Positions 1-7,953 are shown, counted from the first letter of the stretch. The stretch: DNA of 24,681 nucleotides from Victivallales bacterium (GCA_028691155.1 JAQUZV010000002.1:1-24681), one strand, 5' to 3'. Notes: generated by a model from the sequence alone, not told the origin. Translations and numbers: made by a program.

Positions 1-287
1 GTCTCGTTTTGCGGGATGCAGTCGGAATTGTTGAAGACGATGATGCGGCCGGAACAGCGGGCGATCGCGGCGTTGAGCACCCGGCCCGGCACGTATGAAC
101 CGGGAGGAATGGCGATCGGGCCGGCCGGATTGTAACGGCGGATTTCCTCGACGGTGCCGTCGTCGGACGCACAATCCACATTCAGCAGTTCAAAATCGCG
201 GAAATGCTGTCGGGACACCGCCGCCAGAGCAGCGGCGATCAACGGCATATCATTCCTCGAACGCATGACAATGCTGACCGCGGGCAT
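1..287 (-). CDS. Family 2 glycosyltransferase, N-terminal part (cut by window edge)
   Basis: The 95 visible residues begin MPAVSIVMRSRND, the usual first beta strand of a GT-A glycosyltransferase. An SDDGT-type nucleotide-sugar binding stretch follows near residue 42, and a NNSDC segment near residue 91 stands where the metal-binding acidic motif of GT2 enzymes falls. Such enzymes move a sugar from a nucleotide donor to a lipid, glycan or protein acceptor at the cytoplasmic face of the membrane. The acceptor cannot be told because the C-terminal part lies outside the window. The ATG at 287 has a GAGG about 9 bases upstream and lies 13 bases after the stop of the phosphatase gene, so it is probably cotranscribed with it. 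Confidence 0.8.
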   Translation of the reverse strand, partial: MPAVSIVMRSRNDMPLIAAALAAVSRQHFRDFELLNVDCASDDGTVEEIRRYNPAGPIAIPPGSYVPGRVLNAAIARCSGRIIVFNNSDCIPQNE

Positions 288-300
288 AATCGGCAACTCC

Positions 301-1914
301 TCATTTCAGGCTGATGACAAAAACCGTTTCGTTCAGGCCGCCATAGTGGTTCCGGGTGATTTCCGTCGCAATGGAGCGGATGATGGCCATGCCGCGTCCG
401 GAGCCGGCCAGTTTTTCATTGACTTCCTGAAAATATTCTTCCGCGCTTCTGGCATCCGGATGATATTCCCATTTTTTCCCCTTGTCCATAATCTGGATGA
501 CAATCCGTTCCTTTTCGGCCCGGATGCGGATGAATATCGCCGGACGGGCCTGCTGCCGGTTGTCCAGTCCGTGAATAATGATATTATTCAAAAACTCATT
601 GAGCAGGAATTCGGTTTCAATGCCCTTTTCGAAACCGGCGGCATATTTGGTGACCATGGCTTCGCAATCCATGCTGGTGGCGATGACGTCGGCAAAGACG
701 GGAGGAATGCAGCGGATGATGTCGAACGGCTCGTACTGATCCTGAATCCGTCCCTGACGCAGCATCAGCAGACAGATGTCGTCTTCCGGTTTGGAGTAGC
801 CCATCTGGTCGATGGCGGCTCGGATGCGGTAGGGGGCCAACACCGATTTTTCCTGCGGCAGGATATTTTCCAGCAGTTCAACCAGTTTGTCCATGCCCAG
901 CATTTCGTCATTGGGGTTGCGGATTTCGAAAATACCGTCGGTCAGGGCAAAAAAGATGCTGTCGGGTTTGAAGTCGTAATAGATCACGCCGTCTTCGCCA
1001 TAGACATAATCCTTGTCCCACCCCATCGGGATGCCGCCGGCGTCATCGGTTTCAAAGTCATGAATTTTGCCGGTATCGGGATCGTAGATGAGCAGACTGG
1101 GGTGACCGGCGCTGTAGTACTCCATCCGGTTGATTTTGAAATCCAGGATGGCGACGGCGCAGGTCATGTAATTGTCATTGCCCAGTTCGGTGCAGAACAC
1201 TTCGTTCAGGCGGTTGAGAATGGAATGGGTTCGCAGTCCGGCACCATTCTGGGCGACCAGCATGCGATTGACGGACTGAATGGCGCTCATGCTCAGCGCC
1301 GCCTGGATGCCGTGTCCGGCGATGTCGGCGATGAAGAGAAAATACTTCTGGTCGTTGAGCTTGATCAGATCGAAAATATCGCCGCTCACTTTGCGTTGCG
1401 GTTCGTACAGCGACGACAGCATCAGATTGTCTTCGATTCTGACCCAGTCCGGCAGCAGCAGTTTCTGCACCTCCGCGGCCAGCGTCAGTCCTTTTTCCAG
1501 GTCGTTGTAGTATTTCTGGGTCTGGGCTTCGACATTGCGGGCCTCCACGGCGTTGCGGATGTGTTTCAACAGATCGGCCCGGACAAACGGTTTCTTCATG
1601 TAATAAGTCCATTTGTCCTCGGCGATTTTCTCCAGCAGATTGCTGTCCAGCGTGTCCACCATGGCGGTGAGATAAATGATCGGCAGGGTCTTGTCGAATT
1701 CGCGGATCAGCTGCCGCAGCGAAAAACCGTCGATGCCGGGCATCAGCACGTCGATGATGGCGATGTCGAATTTCTGACTCTTGAGCAGCCGGACGGCATC
1801 ATTGGCATTGGTGCAGGTGGTGACGGCGATATTTTCCGGTTTCAGGGTTTCCTGAAGGAGGAACAGCCCCAGATTATCGTCATCGACGGCCAGCAGGTTG
1901 ATATTCATTCTCAC
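301..1914 (-). CDS. Response-regulator PP2C phosphatase with C-terminal HATPase (RsbU-like fusion)
   Basis: This 537-residue protein joins three domains. Residues 1-125 are a receiver with the acidic pair at 11-13, phospho-acceptor D55 (IIDVLMPG), T83 and K108. Residues about 145-385 are a SpoIIE/PP2C serine phosphatase, with metal-binding aspartates in SGDIFD (D179) and ADIAGHG (D197). Residues about 405-537 are a GHKL ATPase of the anti-sigma kinase type, with an N-box (NEFLNNIIIHG), a DKG motif and a GSGRG lid. Family knowledge says the phosphatase dephosphorylates a STAS antagonist while the kinase domain phosphorylates it, so both activities sit on one chain under receiver control. A GTG start at 1914 lies 7 bases after GGAGG; an ATG two codons later would be 13 bases away. 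It follows the STAS gene by 15 bases. Confidence 0.93.
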   Translation of the reverse strand: MRMNINLLAVDDDNLGLFLLQETLKPENIAVTTCTNANDAVRLLKSQKFDIAIIDVLMPGIDGFSLRQLIREFDKTLPIIYLTAMVDTLDSNLLEKIAEDKWTYYMKKPFVRADLLKHIRNAVEARNVEAQTQKYYNDLEKGLTLAAEVQKLLLPDWVRIEDNLMLSSLYEPQRKVSGDIFDLIKLNDQKYFLFIADIAGHGIQAALSMSAIQSVNRMLVAQNGAGLRTHSILNRLNEVFCTELGNDNYMTCAVAILDFKINRMEYYSAGHPSLLIYDPDTGKIHDFETDDAGGIPMGWDKDYVYGEDGVIYYDFKPDSIFFALTDGIFEIRNPNDEMLGMDKLVELLENILPQEKSVLAPYRIRAAIDQMGYSKPEDDICLLMLRQGRIQDQYEPFDIIRCIPPVFADVIATSMDCEAMVTKYAAGFEKGIETEFLLNEFLNNIIIHGLDNRQQARPAIFIRIRAEKERIVIQIMDKGKKWEYHPDARSAEEYFQEVNEKLAGSGRGMAIIRSIATEITRNHYGGLNETVFVISLK

Positions 1915-1929
1915 CGTTTGTCCTCCGGG

Positions 1930-2268
1930 TTAATTACCGGCAAAGGAAGCCACCGCCTGCTCCCGGGTTTCGTAAATATCAAAAATTTTATAGGCCTTGG
2001 TGATGTCGAACAACATGCGGGGTTTGTTCTGCAGACAGCAGATTTTGATGGTGCCTTTATTTTCCGTGGCACTGCGCAGGCAGGAGACCAGAGCGCCGAG
2101 TCCGGTGCTGTCGATATAATCCATCCGGGCCAGGTCGATGACAAAATCCGGTTTTTCCGTGATCAGGCGATTGAACTGATTTTTGAGTAGATAGGCGTTG
2201 TTGGCCACCAGTTGCCCTTCGATCATCAATATGACGATATTGCCGTTGTCCTGCTGTTCGATTTGCAT
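1930..2268 (-). CDS. STAS-domain anti-sigma factor antagonist (RsbV/SpoIIAA-like)
   Basis: This 112-residue single-domain protein has the STAS signature DYIDSTGLGAL, in which S54 is the expected phosphorylation site. Family members bind an anti-sigma kinase when unphosphorylated and release it when phosphorylated. The next gene encodes a protein with both a PP2C phosphatase and a HATPase, so the two are the likely partners of a switch. I chose the ATG at 2268 because the protein from there matches the usual STAS length; the in-frame extension to 2547 gives no domain sequence. The ribosome-binding site is weak (GAGAG, 4 bases away). A promoter and a hairpin-containing leader of about 125 bases lie upstream. 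Confidence 0.92.
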   Translation of the reverse strand: MQIEQQDNGNIVILMIEGQLVANNAYLLKNQFNRLITEKPDFVIDLARMDYIDSTGLGALVSCLRSATENKGTIKICCLQNKPRMLFDITKAYKIFDIYETREQAVASFAGN

Positions 2269-2354
2269 GATACTCTCATTCGTCAAAAATTTTCTGCTGC
2301 TGACTCCCGAAAGAACCGGCTCCGTTTCCGGCCGATTCCGACTACGCGACAAGA

Positions 2355-2384
2355 GGATAAGATGGCCTCGGGGCCGGATTATCC
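2355..2384 (-). promoter_or_regulatory. Hairpin in the leader of the STAS-phosphatase operon
   Basis: The outer arms GGATAA and TTATCC enclose a three-by-three internal loop and inner arms GGCC/GGCC around a CCGA loop. The element lies about 10 bases after the predicted transcription start and about 87 bases before the STAS start codon. No T-run follows on the minus strand, so it is not an intrinsic terminator. It may stabilise the mRNA or bind a protein; no function can be assigned. Confidence 0.35.
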
Positions 2385-2399
2385 GTATATTTCCCTGAT

Positions 2400-2427
2400 A
2401 ATATACATGACGGCGTTCCTTTTGCAA
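2400..2427 (-). promoter_or_regulatory. Promoter of the STAS-phosphatase-glycosyltransferase operon
   Basis: On the minus strand TTGCAA (2427-2422) and TATATT (2405-2400) are 16 bases apart, and the -10 continues as TATATTATCAGG. Transcription would start near 2393, giving a leader of about 125 bases. The same form occurs before larB, proA, the NUDIX gene and the small membrane protein gene, which supports the call. Confidence 0.65.
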
Positions 2428-2784
2428 AAAGAAACCGCCGGCGGTCGCCCGGAAATGGAAGCATCCCGTCCGTGTTTGCCGCCTGCCGATAACTTCTTTT
2501 TCATAGTATAACCTCATTTGCGCAAAAAATAAACACTCCGACGGCAAACATTGTGAATAATCCCGACAAAACCGGACGGCGAGGCGGAACGGCAGCGTTG
2601 AAAACGGGAAAAAATATCACTTGCGACTTGAGAAAACGACGGGACCGGGTTAAGTTGCTCCAGACGCCGGTAATCGGAGGGGGGATGGAGGTACGGTGAC
2701 GGTTTTTATTTTTTCCGGCGGATTTCCGGCGCTGGAACCCAAGCATGGCAGTCAGGCAAATTTCAGGTTAAAAAGGAGGTCATT
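2428..2784. other. Intergenic region without a recognisable gene
   Basis: The region separates the divergent STAS operon and antiporter gene. A weak promoter-like pair, TTGAGA (2628) and TTAAGT (2650) with a 16-base spacer, points toward the antiporter. An AAGGAGG ribosome-binding site lies at its right end. Short open frames here resemble no family I know and lack good start signals. Confidence 0.5.
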
Positions 2785-4842
2785 ATGGCCCAGGCCGTAC
2801 TCATTGTCGTAATGCTGCTTTTCACGGCATCCCTGGCGGCGATCGTGCTGAAGAAGTGGCGGTTTCCCTACACCATCGGGCTGGTTGTGGTCGGCTTGGG
2901 GTTGTCGCTGGGTTGTGCTCGTTTCGGCATCGACACGGCCGGGGTGCGGCTGACGCCCGACCTGATTATGTATATTCTGCTGCCGGCGTTGATCTTCGAG
3001 GCTGCGGTCCATATCGATACCCGCGGCATGATGCGCAATATTGTGCCGACGATGGTGCTGGCGGCGCCGGGACTGGTGATCTCCACGCTGGTGGTCGGCG
3101 CGGTCATGTATCTGACGACGCCGCTCAATCTGGCGGCGGCGATGCTGTTCGGCGCGTTGATTTCCGCCACCGACCCGGTGGCGGTGATTGCCCTGTTCAA
3201 GGAGATCGGCGCCCCCAAACGTCTGACGTTGCTGGTGGACGGCGAGAGTCTGTTCAACGATGCTACGGCCATTGTGATGTTCAATATCATCAAGGGCATT
3301 GCCTTTTCCGGGTTGGCCATTCGGCTGGAAACCTGTATCGGCGGGACGCTGGAGTTTATCTGGGTGTTTCTGGCCGGGTTGCTGGTGGGGGCGGTGATCG
3401 GGGCGGTGATGATTCTGATTATCGCCCGGGCCATGGGCGAGCCGTTGCTGCAGATCGCCCTGTCAACCATTGTGGCTTATACGGCGTTTATTGTGGCGGA
3501 CAAGGTGTTCGGGGTTTCCGGGGTGATGGCGGCGGTGGGCGCCGGGGTGGTGTTCAACTATTACGGGAGCACGCATTTTTCCGCCGACGTCAAGCGCTAC
3601 GTCGAGCAGTTCTGGGAATTCATGTCGTTTGCCGCCAACAGCTTTATTTTTCTGCTGCTGGGATTTACCCAGGAAATCATGTTGGTCGATCTTCATAACT
3701 ATCGTCCGCTGTTGATTTATATCGGATTTGCCGTGCTGGCGATAATCGTGGCCCGGGCCATTGTCGTCTACGGGCTGTGTCCGATTATCGGCATGTTGCG
3801 TCGCCGGGATGCCATCGACTGGAAATATCAGACGGTGATTTTCTGGGGCGGGCTCCGCGGCGCCGTGCCGATGGCATTGGTGCTCAGTCTGCCCGCCGGG
3901 TTTCACGGCCGCGGCATGTTGATCAGCATTACCCTCGGGGTGATCCTTTTCACGTTGCTGGCGCAGGGTACTACGGTTCGGCTGATCATGTCATGGTTTA
4001 AAATGGATCGGATGGAGCCGGTTATTCGCGGCGCCTATATCTGGGCGCGGTTGTTATCGGTGCGGCATGCCCGGCGGCGGCTGAAGAAACTCAAGACCGC
4101 GTATCTGTTCCGGCGGAGTCTGTACCGGCGATATCGGCGGGAATACCGGGATCTGGAGCATGAGACGGAGCAGCGGTTGCATGAACATCATCTGGCGCTC
4201 GGTCCGGCGGACGACGCCTTCATGCGCCACCTCTGGCTGCGGTCCATGGCGGCGGCGAAGAGTTGTTACTGCGATCTGGCCGAACGGCGGTTGATTACGC
4301 CGGTCACCTATCGTGAACTGCTCAATGTGACGGAGCGGCATATTGTTATCGTGGAAAGTGCGGTCAATCCGCCCGAGTCGATGCGGAGCAACGGGTTCGA
4401 CTTCCGGGCCGAGCGCTGGTTCTTCCGTTTTTGCTCCCGCCATCTGCCGTCGGGAGTACTCTATCGGAAGTTATTGCGCCGCAGTATGTCCCGCGATCTG
4501 GAAAAATCATTTGCCATTCGGACGGCGGTGGCCGGAATCCATCGGATGCTGGATTGTTTTTCCCGTTTTGTGGCGGGACATCGGGAACAACTGGATGAGT
4601 GCCGGAACTATTACCGGGAGGTAATTGCGGAAATCGATGCTCGGGTGATGGCCATGAGAAAGGAAGAGCCGGAATTGACGGATATGATTATGAACGAATC
4701 CCTGCTGCGGTATGTGCTCGATGCGGAGAAGAATACGGTGGACGAGCTTGCCGCCGAGGGTTTTCTGCCTGCCGGCGTGGCGGCGGATATTTCCGGCGAA
4801 CTCGGACAGCGGCTGCTCCGCTCGATTCGCCGCGTTTCCTGA
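2785..4842 (+). CDS. CPA1-family Na+/H+ antiporter (NhaP-type)
   Basis: The 685-residue protein exchanges Na+ (or K+) for protons across the inner membrane. The first about 410 residues form roughly a dozen hydrophobic segments. They contain the CPA1 signature ATDPVAV (D130, ion-binding), DGESLFNDATAI around 152-163 with the conserved ND pair, and FWGGLRGAVPMAL near 353-365. The remaining about 275 residues are hydrophilic, begin with an Arg-rich stretch after the last membrane span, and look mostly helical; this is a probable cytosolic regulatory tail like those of other CPA1 exchangers. The ATG follows AAGGAGG by 5 bases. It appears monocistronic, with 116 bases to ribF. The exact cation cannot be read from sequence. 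Confidence 0.92.
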   Translation: MAQAVLIVVMLLFTASLAAIVLKKWRFPYTIGLVVVGLGLSLGCARFGIDTAGVRLTPDLIMYILLPALIFEAAVHIDTRGMMRNIVPTMVLAAPGLVISTLVVGAVMYLTTPLNLAAAMLFGALISATDPVAVIALFKEIGAPKRLTLLVDGESLFNDATAIVMFNIIKGIAFSGLAIRLETCIGGTLEFIWVFLAGLLVGAVIGAVMILIIARAMGEPLLQIALSTIVAYTAFIVADKVFGVSGVMAAVGAGVVFNYYGSTHFSADVKRYVEQFWEFMSFAANSFIFLLLGFTQEIMLVDLHNYRPLLIYIGFAVLAIIVARAIVVYGLCPIIGMLRRRDAIDWKYQTVIFWGGLRGAVPMALVLSLPAGFHGRGMLISITLGVILFTLLAQGTTVRLIMSWFKMDRMEPVIRGAYIWARLLSVRHARRRLKKLKTAYLFRRSLYRRYRREYRDLEHETEQRLHEHHLALGPADDAFMRHLWLRSMAAAKSCYCDLAERRLITPVTYRELLNVTERHIVIVESAVNPPESMRSNGFDFRAERWFFRFCSRHLPSGVLYRKLLRRSMSRDLEKSFAIRTAVAGIHRMLDCFSRFVAGHREQLDECRNYYREVIAEIDARVMAMRKEEPELTDMIMNESLLRYVLDAEKNTVDELAAEGFLPAGVAADISGELGQRLLRSIRRVS

Positions 4843-4879
4843 TCCGGCCGCATGGTTTCATTCTTTATATAAACGATGG

Positions 4880-4906
4880 TTGAAATTTCCCCTCCGGCAA
4901 TATATT
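4880..4906 (+). promoter_or_regulatory. Possible promoter of the ribF operon
   Basis: TTGAAA at 4880-4885 and TATATT at 4901-4906 are separated by only 15 bases. The -10 is identical to that of the five better promoters in this window, but the spacer is short, so the call is weaker. Transcription would start near 4913, about 45 bases before ribF. Confidence 0.4.
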
Positions 4907-4958
4907 TTTACCTGTTTGCCGCGCCGGAGAAAAACCACCAAAGACGAAAACACGGATT

Positions 4959-5951
4959 ATGCAGGACGGGACAAAGAAGATCATAGAAGTAACCAGTCTG
5001 GGCGCGTTGTCGGCGCATGGCATTGCACGTACGGTTATTGCCGCCGGGGTTTTCGACGGGGTCCATCTGGGGCATCGCAAGTTGTTGGAAGCCATGTTGC
5101 GTTTGAGCCGGGAGCAGGACGCGGTTCCGGCGGCCTTTACCTTCTTTCCGCATCCCCGGACCGTGCTGTGTCCGGACAAGGCGCCGGCATTGCTTTATCC
5201 GCCCTATAAAAAACTGGAGCTGCTGGCGGAATGCGGCGTCGAAGCGGTGATCACTGTTCCGTTCACCCGGCAGTTCGCCGCGCAGTCGCCGGAAGATTTT
5301 ATTCGTGACACGCTGATCAGCAATCGGGTCCGGTTATGCGGCATCTGTGTCGGTTCCGGCTGGCATTTCGGTGCCGGAGGCAAAGGCTCGGCGCCGGATC
5401 TGCAGGCCTTTGCGGCGGCCGGAAAATTTGCGTTCGAAGCCGTGAAGGAACTGCGTCAGAACGGGGTTCTCATCAGCAGTACCGAAATCCGCCGCGCGTT
5501 GGCGGCGGGACGGTTGGACGATGCCGCCGTGATGCTGGGACGGCACTATTCCATTTCCGGAACGGTCGGCGGCGGACACCATGTGGCCGGGTCGTGCCTT
5601 GGCTGTCCGACGGCCAATCTGCAGCCGGACTATGGGGTGCTGCCGCCGTGCGGGGTTTACGCCGTACGGGTGCGATATGACGGGAAGACTTATGTCGGGG
5701 TGGTCAATATCGGCTGGTCGCCGACGTTCGAATACGCCGATGTCAAAAAACCGCGGGTGGAAGTCCATTTATTCGATTTCACGGGCAATTTATATGGGAC
5801 GAAACTGGAAATAGAATTCCTGCAATATCTGCGCGAAGAGCGCAGTTTTTCCTCGCCGGAAGCGTTGAAGGTGCAGATCGGGCAGGACATTACCGCCATT
5901 AAGGAAATGTTTGGCGAAAGGATGGAAAATGACGGGAATGGGAAAATATAA
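4959..5951 (+). CDS. ribF: Bifunctional riboflavin kinase / FAD synthetase
   Basis: RibF phosphorylates riboflavin to FMN and adenylates FMN to FAD in the cytoplasm. The 330 residues match the bacterial bifunctional enzyme. The N-terminal adenylyltransferase domain has GVFDGVHLGHR (residues 30-40) as its nucleotide-binding HxGH-type motif and SSTEIRRAL near residue 170. The C-terminal kinase domain has the GCPTANL motif, GVYAV, and NIGWSPTF in place of the more common NIGxRPTF. The ATG at 4959 has no clear Shine-Dalgarno sequence; the upstream bases are A-rich. The stop overlaps the start of the next gene by 23 bases, which suggests translational coupling. Confidence 0.95.
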   Translation: MQDGTKKIIEVTSLGALSAHGIARTVIAAGVFDGVHLGHRKLLEAMLRLSREQDAVPAAFTFFPHPRTVLCPDKAPALLYPPYKKLELLAECGVEAVITVPFTRQFAAQSPEDFIRDTLISNRVRLCGICVGSGWHFGAGGKGSAPDLQAFAAAGKFAFEAVKELRQNGVLISSTEIRRALAAGRLDDAAVMLGRHYSISGTVGGGHHVAGSCLGCPTANLQPDYGVLPPCGVYAVRVRYDGKTYVGVVNIGWSPTFEYADVKKPRVEVHLFDFTGNLYGTKLEIEFLQYLREERSFSSPEALKVQIGQDITAIKEMFGERMENDGNGKI

Positions 5952-7089
5952 GATCAGCGACCTGGTCAAAGAGACCGGCGTTGCCCGGACCACCATTAAT
6001 GACTGGTTGCAGCGCTACAGCCAATATCTGACTTACGAAATACGCGGCAAGCGCAAGCTGTACACCGATCATGCGCTCAAGGTGTTGCGGGAAATCGCCG
6101 GGTTGCGCAATGCCGACCGGAACTCTTTCGAGATCGAGGCCGCGTTGGCGGCCAATTATCCGGTTCGACCGGAAATCGCTGCGGAACCGCATCTTGCCGG
6201 GGACGGTAATGAACCCGCGGCATCGGATGCCGTTGATACCGTAAATGCTTCGGAAGCGCCGATGGCATCGGATGTCCCGGGTGCGGTTGCCGCCGGAGAT
6301 CGGGAATTTGCTCTGATCGCCAAAAAACAGACCGATGAAATCGCCCGGCTGATCGGCGAGCAACTGTGTCGCCTCAATGCCCGATTGGAAACAATCGAAC
6401 AGTCGGGCCGGCAGGCCCGGCGCAACAATCTGGTATGGGCGACGGTCTTTATTCTGCTGGTGGTGATGGCGGCGATCCTCGGCCGGGATTTCTTCCGGCG
6501 TTATGAAGAGCGCAGTCGCGATTTGCGTTCACTGGCGGAGCAGCAGCACCGGACGGCACTGGATCTGGAACAGCGCAAACACGATCTGGAGGAAAAACAG
6601 CGGCAGTTGCGGCAACTGACCACTACCCTGGATCGCAATGACCGGGAATATGAAAAAAATATGCGGCAACTGCGAAGCGATCTGACTCGCCAACGCAAAG
6701 ATTTTGAAAATAGTCTCCGGCAGGCCGGCGCAAAGGCGGCAAACCGGGAACAACTTCTGCGCGACAACGGCGCGGCGGAAAAACTGGCCATGTTGCAGCA
6801 GCTGTATCGGGTGGCGGAGCAGGACGGGACCAATAACCCGGCTTCCGGTCCGCAGTCCCATAAACGGTTGTTGCAGGAACTGGAGCGCTTGCGCCACCAG
6901 CTGGTGCCCACCGCGGCGACGACGAAGACGGTTCCGCCCCGACCTGGCGCTGCTGCCGCAGTAAAGACTGCTCCGGCCCAACCGGCGGCGGCAAAAACAA
7001 AGACTGCTCCGGCCCGACCGTCGGCGCCAGCTCCGAAAGCATCTTCGCCGGCACCGACGGCCAATTCCGGCGAGGAAAACGGGAAATAA
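5929..7089 (+). CDS. Membrane-anchored MerR-like HTH protein with coiled coil
   Basis: About 386 residues. Residues 5-60 (KYKISDLVKETGVARTTI and following) resemble a MerR-family winged helix-turn-helix DNA-binding domain. A linker of about 100 residues follows, then one hydrophobic segment at about 168-186 (WATVFILLVVMAAIL). Residues 190-290 are rich in Arg, Glu and Gln and read as a long coiled coil. The tail from about 325 is Ala/Pro/Lys-rich with short repeats of the KTAPA type. This predicts DNA binding on the cytoplasmic side and a coiled coil across the membrane, unlike classical soluble MerR regulators. I chose ATG 5929 because AAAGGA lies 6 bases upstream; a TTG at 5911 is less likely. 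The ligand and targets are unknown. Confidence 0.7.
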   Translation: MTGMGKYKISDLVKETGVARTTINDWLQRYSQYLTYEIRGKRKLYTDHALKVLREIAGLRNADRNSFEIEAALAANYPVRPEIAAEPHLAGDGNEPAASDAVDTVNASEAPMASDVPGAVAAGDREFALIAKKQTDEIARLIGEQLCRLNARLETIEQSGRQARRNNLVWATVFILLVVMAAILGRDFFRRYEERSRDLRSLAEQQHRTALDLEQRKHDLEEKQRQLRQLTTTLDRNDREYEKNMRQLRSDLTRQRKDFENSLRQAGAKAANREQLLRDNGAAEKLAMLQQLYRVAEQDGTNNPASGPQSHKRLLQELERLRHQLVPTAATTKTVPPRPGAAAAVKTAPAQPAAAKTKTAPARPSAPAPKASSPAPTANSGEENGK

Positions 7090-7104
7090 GAGGAATAGAA
7101 GAAG

Positions 7105-7953
7105 ATGAAATTAATGATAACCTGGCATCGAGGCATCGTTTCCTGGATGGCGTTGTTTCTGCGGCATCCCGGGGTGGAGACCGATTACAGTCGGACCGAG
7201 CGCTGGATCGGTCTGGCCTTGAGTCCCCTGCGTGGCCTGGTCAATGCGGCATTGGTGCTGGTGCCGTTTTTGTTTCTGATCACCTCCGTCCGGAATCTCG
7301 ATCCGGTTTATACGCAGGTGCTTTTCCCCCTGATGTTTTGTCTGATTATTGAAAAGGCGACGCATTGGCGGCGGATCGACGCGTTTTGTCGTTGTACCGA
7401 GGCGGTTTGTCATCCGGAGCGGGCGGCCCGGATTATGTCTACCCGTGATGCGGTGGTGCCGAGTCCGCAGGGGATGTGCATCACCTTTTTCCTGCTGGCG
7501 GCGAAGTTGCTGGTACTGTATATGATGATTGCCAAATTTCTGGTCGGCGGCATCAAAACCGATGCCGAACTGTTGTGTGATTTCGGGTTGCTGGTAGCGG
7601 CGGTCACCATGTTGGCGGAAACCGGATCGGTGCTGTTGTTGTGCGGCGATGAGGCTTGCGGCAATGATGTCGGCGGTAACATGACGACCGTCGGTTCCGG
7701 GACGCCGCCGATGTCGTTCCGGGCCTGGCTGCCGTTGGCGGCGGCGGTGATATTGACCCTGCCGGTGGTGATGCTGCTCTGGACGCGTCTGTCGCCGCAG
7801 GCGGTGATCATGCCGGCGGCGTTGGTGCTGCTCACGGTATTTCTGTGGAAACACAAGGCGGACCGAACCATCGGCAGAATCAGCCTGCCGGTGGCCTGGG
7901 CCTGCTATGAAAGCAGTGAACTGGCCGCCATGATCGGTCTTTTGATTGTATGA
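7105..7953 (+). CDS. CobS-like membrane protein lacking canonical catalytic residues
   Basis: The 282-residue protein has about six hydrophobic segments and no signal peptide. It aligns with adenosylcobinamide-GDP ribazoletransferase (CobS). H87 is followed exactly 18 residues later by ERAARIM (105-111), matching the CobS pattern HLDGLADTADG...ERALEIM in spacing, and a lysine-containing helix follows as in CobS. The C-terminal GRISLPVAWACYESSEL matches GGLTGDxLGAxxExxE. The catalytic aspartates at the three CobS positions are replaced by R89, A93 and R96, and the GD pair by LP. If the homology is right, the protein is probably not a working cobalamin synthase. The alignment is from memory of the family. 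It follows the MerR-like gene by 15 bases. Confidence 0.55.
   Translation: MKLMITWHRGIVSWMALFLRHPGVETDYSRTERWIGLALSPLRGLVNAALVLVPFLFLITSVRNLDPVYTQVLFPLMFCLIIEKATHWRRIDAFCRCTEAVCHPERAARIMSTRDAVVPSPQGMCITFFLLAAKLLVLYMMIAKFLVGGIKTDAELLCDFGLLVAAVTMLAETGSVLLLCGDEACGNDVGGNMTTVGSGTPPMSFRAWLPLAAAVILTLPVVMLLWTRLSPQAVIMPAALVLLTVFLWKHKADRTIGRISLPVAWACYESSELAAMIGLLIV

Noticed and set aside
154..2190. A 678-codon open frame on the plus strand
   Set aside because: It runs antisense through the phosphatase and STAS genes, whose protein families and motifs are unmistakable. The frame contains no recognisable domain and no ribosome-binding site, and is a product of codon bias.
2501..2746. An 81-codon minus-strand frame in the gap before the antiporter
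   Set aside because: It has no good ribosome-binding site, no conserved motif and an Arg/Pro-rich composition; coding status is not supported.
7105..7953. Annotation as a functional cobalamin synthase (cobS)
   Set aside because: The acidic residues and GD pair that define the active site are absent and no cobalamin genes lie nearby, so a functional name would mislead.
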